The position numbers were made by a program, and so were the translations under genes. From NCBI RefSeq assembly GCF_963675165.1, contig NC_087377.1, positions 716,501 through 780,500 of the forward strand: a stretch of 64,000 nucleotides of DNA. Direction: 5' to 3'. The notes beneath the pieces are model-generated. The model searched no databases and was not told the origin of the DNA. It was given only the letters and a program-made list of their open reading frames with translations. The stretch is from Halichondria panicea (Eukaryota > Porifera > Demospongiae > Suberitida > Halichondriidae). This document shows positions 10,304 through 20,209 of this stretch, piece after piece (within the stretch, counting starts at the first letter, position 1; every line of letters begins with the position of its first letter).

Positions 10304-10977
10304 CTAGGTGAGGGATGGAGGAGATGCTCAAGTGATACTGGGAGACCCAGAGGAGAGCATGACTGCAAGCAGGTACTAGGTGAGGGATGGAGGAGATGCT
10401 CAAGTGATACTGGGAGACCCAGAGGAGAGCATGACTGCAAGCAGGTACTAGGTGAGGGATGGAGGAGATGCTCAAGTGATACTGGGAGACCTTGCAAGCA
10501 GGTACTATAGGTGAGGGGTGGAGGAGATGCTCAAGTGATACTGGGAGACCCAGAGGAGAGCATGACTGCAAGCAGGTACTAGGTGAGGGGTGGAGGAGAT
10601 GCTCAAGTGATACTGGGAGACCCAGAGGAGAGCATGACTGCAAGCAGGTACTAGGTGAGGGGTGGAGGAGATGCTCAAGTGATACTGGGATACCCAGAGG
10701 AGAGCATGACTGCAAGCAGGTACTAGGTGAGGGATGGAGGAGATGCTCAAGTGATACTGGGATACCCAGAGGAGAGCATGACTGCAAGCAGGTACTAGGT
10801 GAGGGATGGAGGAGATGCTCAAGTGATACTGGGATACCCAGAGGAGAGCATGACTGCAAGCAGGTACTAGGTGAGGGGTGGAGGAGATGCTCAAGTGATA
10901 CTGGGAGAGAGCATGACTGCAAGCAGGTACTAGGTGAGGGGTGGAGGAGATGCTCAAGTGATACTGGGAGACTGCCA
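10304..10977. repeat. 72-bp minisatellite, about ten copies
   Basis: The unit begins AGGTGAGGGRTGGAGGAGAT and includes GCTCAAGTGATACTGGGA, CCCAGAGGAGAGCATGACTG and CAAGCAGGTACT. One copy lacks most of the CCCAGAGG-GACTG part and another loses part of it. Because 72 is a multiple of three, long open frames appear on both strands (10261-11120). They are repeat artefacts, not proteins. Confidence 0.95.
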
Positions 10978-11069
10978 CCATCACAATAGGAGAGAGGAAG
11001 AGATCGCACATGCACTGGATACTTTTCAATAATAATTATAATTATTTCCATTTCACTTGTTATAATACA

Positions 11070-12025
11070 TGATGATATCAAGTGATGAATGAAATGGTTC
11101 ACAGTCAATAAAGTGATCATGTGCTGTAATACTCAATTTCTTGATTTAGCCTGACAATGACATGATATTAAAATGAAATTAAGAATAACGAAGTGAGCAT
11201 TCCATGATAGTAATAAACTATCTGCATATGATACTACAATGACAAGGTTAGCTGCCAAGTTGCTTCATTCTCAGATTCTTTGTGTCCAGTTAATTGTTGC
11301 TGACTCATCAACACTTTCACCCGTTTTAAAATTGTACAACAATCGTAATCACGGTGCGTATACGAATAAAACATGTGCGTTCAATTCCAGTTGACAAGAC
11401 ATTTTCTGTTTGCGTAAAAACGACAACGTGACGTGCCATGCAAATGGTACAGGAACTTTATTCTGACGGCTACTGTATGTTATTACTCATGCACGAGGGA
11501 TGTACTGCTAATACAACTAGAGCACGAGAGCAAGAGTTGTATTAGCAGTACATCACAAGGGCATCACCTTATAATCAACTTAATGCTGATAGTGCGTAAT
11601 AGTCTTGCATGCGTCATAATTATACTGGGTTCCTAGTAGCAACCAATGACATTTGAGCATCTATGCGGCATAACAGGCTGCCACGAAGCAACAAATTCAC
11701 AACAGAGGCAGCACTAACCCTCAGGAATTCATACCACAAAATACCACAAAATTAATAAGTCAAATGTGAGAGCAATGCCATCAATAGGGAGGTGGGTGGT
11801 GCTTTAAGGTTACGCTAAAATACCACTACTTACTACCCGACAGCACTGCTATTCACAACGGAGGCAGCACTTACTCACAAAACAGGTAAAAGTGAATTCA
11901 TGCAATGCAATCAATAGGGAGGTGGGTGGTGCTTTAGCTATCCTCGTCCCCACGTCCACTTCACCTCCAAGGAAGAGGGTCTGGTATCAGTATAATGGAC
12001 TGAAAAGCTTACACTAGCCTCCATC
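11070..12025. repeat. Duplicated non-coding block, right copy, with insert
   Basis: 11070-11190 and 11667-12025 match parts of 9536-10010, but in swapped order. The 11191-11666 stretch between them is unique here and contains a hairpin at 11499-11554. The block has no gene. Confidence 0.75.
11499..11554. other. 20-bp perfect hairpin
   Basis: 11499-11518 pairs with 11535-11554 without mismatch, around a 16-base loop. The arm includes TGTACTGCTAATACAACT. It could be a tiny fold-back element or a transcribed hairpin; nothing in the flanks decides. Confidence 0.75.
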
Positions 12026-13240
12026 GATGGACGGACCACGCCCATATAACACTAACGTAGGCTCTATTAAGAGAGCTGTGAAGAGCAGCTGTAACAAACC
12101 TAACCTCTGTCTCAAGCTAGCTAGCTATATAATTATAGCGTATAAAGAGAAGTGGGCTATATGTACTGGGCAACATCTAAACAAGAGGCCGTATCAAATA
12201 AATTGCTATGGCCTCGGGGTAGGAAATGATTGACTTGCTAAAAGGATTCTAAAAGTTCAAAGTTAAAAACAACAACACGTGGTAGACAGACGTGGTAGAC
12301 AGTACATTTGATGCAATTGTTGCTGGTGGCAGCTCTTTTATCACCCTGGCTACTAAAAATATCTTCGCTCTATTGCAGGGACACTATTGCGTCTAAACTG
12401 AGACTAAAGATTCTACTCCAAGTAGGCAAAAAAACTAGCCATAAACTCGAATATTTGCACTAGTTAAAATCTAATTAACAAAAAGTGGTTAAGAGCCATA
12501 GTAAGCATCGAGGCATGAAGAATAAGCACAATAAAATAATGTATTCGTAAACCCTAACTCCATATATGGGCGTACATGCAGTAAACCCTTTCAATCACAG
12601 GGTCATGAGTATTATTATAGTGTTAACGTGTTTTCAGCATTACACAAAGCGTGTGTGTATAAAGAGAAGAGAGCATGCAACTCACTATGTATACTAGGGA
12701 ACGTTTAAAAGTGTGAGGCTGTATCAATTTACACATGAAGGCAGCTCTAAAAAATAGCTACAGTATGATTTTGACTGAGTCTGAGCAGCACGCCCACTTC
12801 TCTTCATTTAAATGTACCACTGATTGATACTTCATAATATTATTACTCACTTGATGAGGTTAGGTTAGGATCATCCTTGGAAGAAGTTGAAGGAAGTTGT
12901 TCGGAACCATTTGGAGTATCTGAGGTGTACAGTAATAATGAAAGCACAGCGGGTGCTGATGCCTCGGTGGAGGTGTCAAACAACATAACAAATAAAGCTA
13001 CTAGCAATAGCTTATACACACATTATATCATTTTTGCAATTTTACTGCAGGCAGAATAATTATAGGGAAACTCAAAGAGTGGGTAATGATCGACCATGAT
13101 TGTTGTTAAAAGCTATATAAAATTATAGTGGCAGCATCAGCAGAGCCTTGCAGCTCTCTTCTCACTCTTGCAGCTACCAATAGCTAGCGTTCTAGTGCAG
13201 AGCTAACTACTAAGTAGAGTAGCAATACTCCATGGACAAG
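12026..13240. other. Spacer; one possible minus-strand exon at about 12850-12925
   Basis: The stretch is mostly featureless. On the minus strand, about 12925-12850 reads as a Ser/Thr-rich segment (GSEQLPSTSSKDDPNLTSS) ending at a strong A|GTGAGT donor in phase 1, compatible with the Roc-COR gene's first visible exon. Just upstream on that strand, the ATGCCTCGGTGGAG sequence is shared with 34150 and 52570. The link is only suggestive. Confidence 0.3.
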
Positions 13241-13401
13241 TTTGGCTACATGCTCTTCTGAAAAGGCATTCCAAGTAAGGCATAACTCGAGAACCAAGCA
13301 TTATTTTTAAAATCCACGAATTAAAATCCAAGTAAACATGACTAGAAGCCTATAGAAACTCTTACTTGCACTTCATTGATCCTAGAGCAGCTGTAGCGGT
13401 C
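13241..13401. repeat. Dispersed repeat ending in (AC)n, copy 1
   Basis: It starts near GACAAGTTTGGCTAC and ends AGCAGCTGTAGCGGTCTAC followed by an AC microsatellite. Copies at 13985-14160 and 34400-34592 have the same order and the same terminal AC tract, so the microsatellite is the tail of this element family. Confidence 0.8.
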
Positions 13402-13433
13402 TACACACACACACACCCACCCACCCACACACC

Positions 13434-13481
<48 letters not shown>

Positions 13482-13510
13482 ACACACACACACACACACA
13501 CCCACCCACC

Positions 13511-13559
<49 letters not shown>

Positions 13560-13580
13560 ACACACCCACACACACACACA

Positions 13581-13616
<36 letters not shown>

Positions 13617-13745
13617 CAAACACACACCCACACACACCCACAAACACACACCCACACACACACACACACACACACACCCACACACCCACACACACACACT
13701 TAATTTATAAGGCCTAGGAACAGGCCTGTATTGCACACACACACA
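13402..13745. repeat. (AC)n microsatellite with CCCACCC interruptions
   Basis: About 300 bases of AC repeat are broken by CCCACCC blocks and ACAAACAC variants. Long Cys-Val or Thr-His frames here are artefacts. Confidence 0.95.
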
Positions 13746-13839
13746 CAGGATGTGGTTTTTGCTAACAGTTTACACAGCTTGGTGTAGAATGGAATGTGCG
13801 TGGGACTTGGATAGCATATCTATTCCACATTCTACCACA

Positions 13840-13965
13840 GGTATTATTGGGGTCTACAAAACACTACCACAACCATTTGTCTTACGAAAACATTGAAGGT
13901 ATCAATGGAACCGGCATAGCTTGCTCTATTGATGTGCAAAATTTGACCTTGATACACCATATGAA
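13840..13965. repeat. Dispersed repeat with GGTATCAATGGAACCGGCAT core, copy 1
   Basis: Related copies lie at 14460-14615, 15150-15260 and 15290-15445. They share TACCACAACCA, the GGTATCAATGGAACCGGCAT core, and GTGGAAATTAGGTATGGGAT toward the end. Three of the four lie in introns or the 3' flank of the ankyrin gene. Confidence 0.75.
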
Positions 13966-13984
13966 CTCGAATATATGCACTAGC

Positions 13985-14161
13985 AAACAAGTTTGGCTAC
14001 GTGCTCTTCTGAAAAGGCTGCAATGACATTCCAAGTAAGCAAAACTAGGCATAACTCGAGAACCAAGCATTATTTTGCAAATTCACAAATTAAAATCCAA
14101 GAAAACATGACTAGAAGCCTATGGAAACTCTTACTTGCACACCTAGAGCAGCTGTAGCGAT

Positions 14162-14252
<91 letters not shown>
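13985..14252. repeat. Dispersed repeat ending in (AC)n, copy 2
   Basis: It has the same unit as 13241-13401, with the same AGCAGCTGTAGCG end, and is followed by about 90 bases of AC repeat (14161-14252). Confidence 0.85.
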
Positions 14253-14254
<2 letters not shown>

Positions 14255-14459
14255 CCGCATACCTCGCTTGCTCATGCGCACCGAGGCATAATAATTATGT
14301 CATGTAACACATAAAGTACATTATAATATAATTATTGCAATAGTGATTCAGAAAACTCTCCAATCTACATAACAGTAGACGCACCCACACAAGTGCTAGT
14401 GATGTATTTATAGGCCAAAAAGTAGAATGGAATGTGCGTGGGTGCTACTAACATTCCAG

Positions 14460-14615
14460 GTATTATTGGGGTCTACAAAACGTGTAATTGTACCACAACC
14501 AATCGTCCTACAAAAACAACGAAGGTATCAATGGAACCGGCATGGCTTGCTCTATTGGTGTGCCAAGTTTGAACTTGCTATACCAATATTTGTGGAAATT
14601 AGGTATGGGATTTCT
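14460..14615. repeat. Dispersed repeat (GGTATCAATGG family), copy 2
   Basis: Same core as 13840-13965, ending in GTGGAAATTAGGTATGGGAT just downstream of the last ankyrin exon. Confidence 0.7.
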
Positions 14616-14627
14616 AGTGACACATAC

Positions 14628-16783
14628 CTGGTTCAGGAGTGGAGACTACAGACTTGAGATAGTCAGCAACTTCAGTGTGACTCATCATTACTGCCATGTC
14701 AAGAGGAGTGTCGCCATCATCATCAGTCACATCTGGACAGGTGAAGGACAGAGATCTTGTAGTAGTACTGACCATTACCATGCAGGATGACTACATTATT
14801 TTATTATCATGTACCAACAGTGTATTGTATTGCAGTTGCCATGACGATACAACGGCAGGTACACTGATTGTTTCATTACATGCACATTGAACCACATTAA
14901 TATATTCACGGGTTGTCTATCAGAGGATCTAATGAAACAGTACCCACTACGGAAATCACTCACCAACATCCCACTTTAGTTCCTCAACTAGGTATTTCAC
15001 TAGTTGTATATGTCCATTCACACAAGCGTCGTGCAGTGGTGTTCGGCCAAACATGTCCCTCACATCTGTGTGTGGTGATACTCAATATACTCAATAATTA
15101 AGTGAGATATGTTATTATAGACTATAGACTCAAAATTGCGGAAAAATAAAACAAGCCTATACAAATAGAAATAGTTGGTCTTATTAATATTGGTATACAA
15201 AGTTTGAACGTGATACACGACTGTGTGCGGAAGTTAGGTATGGGATTTCTAGTGACGAGTTTAACTTCGGCCATGTACGTAAGTGTATAGTGGTCAAGAT
15301 GGACCAAACATGTCATTGTACCACAACCACTTGTCGTACGAAGAAAGTAAAGGTAGCATAGGAAAGGGCATGCCTTGTTCTATTGGTGCACCAAATTCGA
15401 GCTTGATACACCACTGTTTGTGGAAATTAGGTATGGGATTTCTAAAGTGCATACAGAAATGCCCGGCTTAATTAAGTATCATACAGTGTTAGTCATGCTG
15501 GTCCATTATCCCTGGGTATGTTGTTATTAGTGTACACAGTTATAGACATTGTCACTGTCGGATTGGGGGAAATGAGAAGCCAATGACAATATACGTAGAG
15601 TGGTTTGCAGTATTCCATATGAAGCCTACCATTCGACAATATAGAAACAAGCATCTTAAATGGTCAGTAATTACACCAGCTGGGTGAGATAATTATGTTA
15701 GTAGACTATTTGTCTTAGAGAAGCATGGGAACGAAATACAGAGATATCCGAAGAGCACACTAAATCTCACCAACATCCATCTTCAGCTCCTCCACCAGAT
15801 ACTGTACCGTGTCTTTACTTCCTCCATAACAAGCAGAGTGAAGAGGAGTCACGTTATCATCATCCCTCACATCTGTTGTGGAACAAAGTTCAACTATCAC
15901 ATACATTTTTAACAGATATTACTATGGCAACCGTATAGCAAATGTTTATGTATTTCAAACAAGTGTACGTACATTGCAAATAATTATTCGAAATTGAAAT
16001 GTAACACTATTAAACTTTCCGCTGTATGCATGGTATGAAAACTTCACATACACAACGACTACTTACCAGTGCTACGACTACTACATCGCAAATAATTATT
16101 ATACTACGCGAAATTACTGACACAATTGATATTGCTACACAGTACATGTATATAATTCAGATACCATAATGATATGGAGAAACAATTACAATACACAAAT
16201 AATTATAATGACTACTTACCAGTGCTGCACCCAACCTCCTCGATCAAGTACTGCACCACCTCTTTATGACCTCCATAGCATGCCCGGTGAAGTGGAGTAC
16301 TGTTGTTCGTCCTATCACGTTTATCAGTACGAGCTCCATGAGTAACAAGTGTCTTCACAATCTCAAGGTAGCCCTCATAGCAAGCACTGTGTAATGGAGG
16401 CAGCTTACCCGCCCACTCGTCACTCCAGTAGAGCTGGTGGTTGGGGTCTGCCCCCTGTCCCAACAGGGACCTAACTTTGGTGACGTCATCATTCTTTACA
16501 GCCCAATATAAGTCCCTGGCTAGCTTCTTTTGAGCGCTGTACAAAATAGATGGTTGGGGGGTCAGTCATACAGAGAATTACTTGATATGTGTATATAGTT
16601 TATACAAGTGACACCATGCACATATCCAGCTGTCACTTTGCTGTACAGTGTTCCACCTCTGATCATAGCCTGCTCTGACTCTACTAATGGAATGAGCCTC
16701 CCTCCATGCAATCACAAGGTGCTACCATGAGTAGTAATTATAGTCTACATGTTCACTCACTCTGAGTCTTGTTCAGTAGCCAT
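14628..16783 (-). CDS. Ankyrin-repeat protein, one repeat per exon (3' end open)
   Basis: The start codon at 16783 opens a 23-nt exon (MATEQDS) with a GTGAGT donor. It splices in frame to 16536-16220, which encodes ANK repeats (PNHQLYW..., LPPLHSACYEGYLEIVKTLV, TPLHRACYGGHKEVVQYLI). Exons 15872-15771, 15065-14964 and 14732-14628 follow, each phase 1 and each encoding one repeat (DVRDDDNVTPLHSACYGG, DVRDMFGRTPLHDACVNG, DVTDDDGDTPLDMAVMM). Two of them are exactly 102 nt, i.e. 34 codons, the length of one ankyrin repeat. The last exon ends in a phase-1 GTATGT donor after SVVSTPEP, so the protein continues into exons I could not identify below 14628. It is probably an intracellular binding scaffold with an unknown partner. 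The introns contain dispersed repeat copies. Confidence 0.85.
15145..15445. repeat. Dispersed repeat (GGTATCAATGG family), copies 3 and 4
   Basis: Two adjacent copies (about 15150-15260 and 15290-15445) lie in an ankyrin-gene intron. Both end with TTAGGTATGGGATTTCTA. Copy 3 is more degraded. Confidence 0.65.
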
Positions 16784-16870
16784 TGAAGCTTTGTTCAAAC
16801 TCTGTCAAATTCTCCCCTTATTTCTCGAACACACAAGTATTGCTCAACCCGGTACCCTCTGGCTCTGTCA

Positions 16871-16975
16871 CTAATTTCGCCCCTTTCCTATAAACATAAT
16901 CATTGCTCAGATCCTCCCCTTTTTCAGAGGTGTCACATTCCGGCCTCCCCTTTCTCAGTAAACAAAGCAAAGTTA
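16871..16975. repeat. Dispersed repeat, paired with 18384-18482
   Basis: Shared landmarks are CGCCCCTTTCCT, AAACATAATCATTGC, CAGATCCTCCCC and GGTGTCACATTCC. The two copies flank the NAK kinase end in direct orientation. Confidence 0.75.
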
Positions 16976-17167
16976 ATTAAGCACTGCACAAATCCATTTA
17001 TTTTTGACCTTCTTTCAACAAGATATTACAATTGCATATGAAGTAAAAGCACTGAACATAAAAATCCATTTATAATAATTATATGCAAACAGTCAATAGT
17101 CGAGTCATGTGATCCTACTACACACAAAACAACACTTATAAACACACAGAAAAATAAATATTAAAAT

Positions 17168-18254
17168 TCAGCTAAAAGGAACTGCTCCAAATTGATCTAC
17201 ATTTGTCATTGTCTTCGTAACCTTTGAACCCTCTCCAAAGGGAGGTGCTCCAAACAAATCTCGTTTTGTATTGTCAGCAGTATTATGAGTGGGCGGGGTA
17301 GAGGAACGTCCGTCAAATGAAGTGCTACAAAAGTCATCCGTAGGAAATGAACTGCCAGTCTGTGAGGTGTGTGTGGGTGTGTGTGTGTGTGTGTGTGTGA
17401 GGGGGGCAGGTATGTCTAGGTGTGTGAGGGGTGGGAGGTTCAATAAGCAGTATATAGAGTGGAGCATGTCTATTATGGTCACCCTCTATAATACAGCCAA
17501 GTTAATGGGTCCCAAAGTCTCCATAGCATGTGTTTGGACCTGTGTTAGCAGACCACCCTCTATAATACAGCCAAGTTAATGGGTCCCAAAGTCTCCATAG
17601 CATGTGTTTGGACCTGTGTTAGCAGACCACCCTCTATAATACAGCCAGGTTAATGGGTCCCAAAGTCTCCATAGCATGTGTTTGGACCAGGCCACCCTCT
17701 ATAATACAGCCAGGTTAATGGGCTCCAAAGTCTCCATAGCATGTGTTTGGACCTGTGTTAGCAGGCCACCCTCTATAATACAGCCAGGTTAATGGGCCCC
17801 AAAGTCTCCATAGCATGTGTTTGGACCTGTGTTAGCAGGCCACCCTCTATAATACAGCCACTGTTGGTCTACCCACCACTATACATACACAGGGTAATAC
17901 TAATAGTAAGGTACTCACAAAGACATTAGTGACATGGTTGGTGGTTCCTGTGATCCTGGACACCACCTCACACACTTGCCAGATACTGGGACGCAGCTCA
18001 GGGTCAGAGGTCAACAGATACGCTACAAAGAGGGGGAGAATCATTAGAGCAATACACTTAGGACTTAAGGCTGGTGTGTGTGTGTGTGTGTGTAAGGGGG
18101 TGGGGTGTGGGTGTGTGTACATGTACCTCTCAAGTTGTGCATGCAGGTCTTGTGTGTAGGGGGAGTCTTCAGGAATGCTGTACTGAGCACTGACTATGGC
18201 TAGAGGGTTGTCACCAAATGGAGTATCCATGAAGCACAGCTTGAACAGTAGTGC
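17168..18254 (-). CDS. NAK-family (AAK1/BMP2K-like) kinase, C-terminal part
   Basis: Three minus-strand exons are visible. 18254-18127 gives the C-lobe stretch LLFKLCFMDTPFGDNPLA followed by YSIPEDSPYTQDLHAQLE. 18022-17919 gives YLLTSDPELRPSIWQVCEVV, the end of a NAK kinase domain (compare the usual DPDKRP.IYQV pattern). 17359-17168 gives a tail ending with two FGA-P/V-PF motifs (RDLFGAPPFGEGSK and DQFGAVPFS-stop), typical of AAK1/BMP2K C-termini. NAK kinases phosphorylate clathrin-adaptor subunits and act in endocytosis. The upstream kinase domain, including the catalytic loop, is missing from this window. The first two exons are off by one base at their join (phase 2 donor, two leading bases in the next exon), and two codons before LLFKL are missing relative to the 1.6-kb copy. 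The locus may therefore be a pseudogene. Confidence 0.65.
17478..17862. repeat. 74-bp tandem repeat, about five copies
   Basis: The unit begins CCACCCTCTATAATACAGCC and runs through GTCTCCATAGCATGTGTTTG to GACCTGTGTTAGCAG. One copy is shortened by loss of the CTGTGTTAG stretch. It lies in the intron before the NAK tail exon. Confidence 0.95.
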
Positions 18255-18383
18255 CTATGTGTGGGCGGGTGTGTGTTGTGTAAGAGTGTGATGATAATAT
18301 GGGTACCATTACATTCGTCTCATTGAGAGCTTTCAAATGAGTATTACTAGCAAACGTGTTTCACACATAAAGAGGAAATTTCG

Positions 18384-18482
18384 CCCCTTTCCTTGTTTCT
18401 CAGTAAACATAATCATTGCACAGATCCTCCCCCTTTTCAGAGAGGTGTCACATTCCACCCCTTTCACAGTAAACAAAGCAAT
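18384..18482. repeat. Dispersed repeat, paired with 16871-16975
   Basis: Direct copy of the block at 16871-16975, with a few substitutions. It lies just upstream (on the gene strand) of the NAK kinase exons. Confidence 0.7.
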
Positions 18483-19311
18483 TTGGTAGAATGTCATTGA
18501 AAGGTCATAATTAGTGAAAGGTCACCTCCAATAGTACTGCCACATGTCCATACATGGATAAATAATTACACCATACTGTAGTGTAAAATACCACCACAAA
18601 TGAAATCTCTGAGCCCATGCCAACTCAGCTATATAGCCTATGGTTGCTCAATATTGACCTCCCTCCACCAATAAGGTCTAACACATGGGCAAGCAATACT
18701 ATCGGGAAATATGAACAAAACAATGAACCTCGTGATTATTATTAGTAGCCTACAACAGGTGCCGTCTCTACAAAGCATCTCCCCTCACCTCCATCCTTTC
18801 ATGCATTCATCCATTCTTATCCTATAGCACAGCCACTGGACTGGAACATGCTGGCAGCAGATCACATTCACGCTGAGTAGGTAATGGCATATGCTAGGCC
18901 TCATCATAGATAGTGGTATGGCCTCATCAACCTCATCTTCAGTGCGACCTGAGATCGAGGCTAAAAGATCCCCTTCCTCCCACGTTTGTGACTTGTTGCA
19001 GTTCACCCACGTAGCGTGTCGTGCACAGAGTCATGGAGTATGTTCTCAATCTGAATCAAAATCAGTGGAAATAATTATAATTATGTGAGCATGCTTTGTA
19101 ATTTTGAATAACCGTGATTTCAATGGATTGTACAGGCCTTGAAATACAAAAATACGCTTGCAAAAATAGCATTAATCATCATTCATTTCTAGCTCTACGG
19201 TATCATCAACTATTGGATAGAGCTATTGGATGATACTTTATACTCTAAAATGAGTATAATAAATTATGTAACTAGTGAAGGGAGGGGGGGGCAACACATT
19301 GAGAGGCATTA
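18483..19311. other. Spacer, no supported gene
   Basis: A minus-strand frame at 18890-19006 contains EEGDLLASISGRTEDEVDEA, which looks protein-like but has no clear splice borders. I do not assign it. Confidence 0.35.
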
Positions 19312-19668
19312 TCACCTAATCATGATTATACAGTGTAGGTAGTTGTCACCTGAGCTGAAACGGTACTTGCTGACACAGCAGACACTGGACTGAGTGACAT
19401 CAGAGTCACACAATTCGTTGAGGTGTCCCTGTACCTGGGGGATAGCAAACACAGGGGTCAAAGTGCACAGAATTGCAGGAGAGTTTGTAGCCATTTCAGC
19501 TTGTTGAGATTCAGTAGCAGTATGCAGTATGCAGTAAGCTGTGCAAATTAATGATAGGCTTTTCAAAGAATTGCATGAAGTTCTACTGAAAATTAATAAG
19601 TCATCAATTATTATTGTCTAGTAATAAGGTAGCGCTCACCTTTCCCCTGAGTCAGAGTGTTGGTCCAT
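19312..19668 (-). CDS. Small two-exon reading frame of unknown function
   Basis: An ATG at 19668 begins a 29-nt exon (MDQHSDSGE) ending at AAAG|GTGAGC. It splices to 19585-19312 through a TTTTCAG acceptor, giving exactly 100 codons and a stop. The protein has a hydrophobic stretch (SLSLICTAYCILH) and several Cys residues, including SSVCCVS. I do not recognise it. Two further copies, at about 35790-36160 and 54020-54340, carry a single-base loss and a large deletion respectively, so only this copy stays open. All three copies lie in the units that end in 40-bp satellite arrays. Transcript evidence would decide whether it is a gene. Confidence 0.4.
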
Positions 19669-19762
19669 TGTGTCCAGTGCACCGTGCTAGCTAGTATAGT
19701 AGGACCACTCCAATGGATGTGCTCCAGGGGCGTAGCCAGGATTTGAGATAGGGGGGTGCTAG

Positions 19763-20041
19763 CCTCGATTCCAGGCCGATTAAAATACGTACCGTATAGC
19801 GCGAAATTTTCGAGGGGCTTAATTTTCGCGGATTTCGTGGGTTAGAATCCTACACGAAAATTAAGTCCACAAAAATTGAATTACCTGCTATAGCATGCAT
19901 AGATTTAAAGGCGTGGCTTCCGGTAAGCAGTCATTCCGCGAACATTGTGCAACGAAATAGCTTTTAGAGGCTAATCCACGAAATATAAGTGCCTCGAAAA
20001 TTTCGCGCTATACGGTATTTTAATGCGGCCTGGAATCGAGG
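19763..20041. mobile_element. Nested palindromic MITE pair
   Basis: The outer arms are CCTCGATTCCAGGCCG...TAAAATA and the complement ending at 20041. Directly inside lies a 226-bp element (19791-20016) with ends ACCGTATAGCGCGAAATTTT and AAAATTTCGCGCTATACGGT. The inner element belongs to the family in the Roc intron (6975-7223). A CAGGGGCGTAGCCAGG motif, typical of hAT-like element ends, lies immediately to the left (19732). No coding region is present. Confidence 0.75.
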
Positions 20042-20209
20042 TTAGGGGGGTGCTTGATGAAAGAATTACCAATGGGGGTGGGGGCACTCACCCAGAAAAT
20101 TTTTGTTGTTACATGCTCTGAGATTGATTCTAACGCAATCTGGCTAAAGAAATGAGGGTACTGTGCTGCTTTGAGGGTACTGGTGGTTAAGCCACATCTT
20201 CATTTGAAG

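Noticed and set aside
10261-11120. Long open frames on both strands (up to about 280 codons)
   Set aside because: They are produced by a 72-bp tandem repeat whose period is a multiple of three.
13342-13710. Thr-His or Cys-Val repeat proteins
   Set aside because: Translation of an AC microsatellite; the same holds for 14070-14252, 34379-34731, 35256-35572 and 53675-53770.
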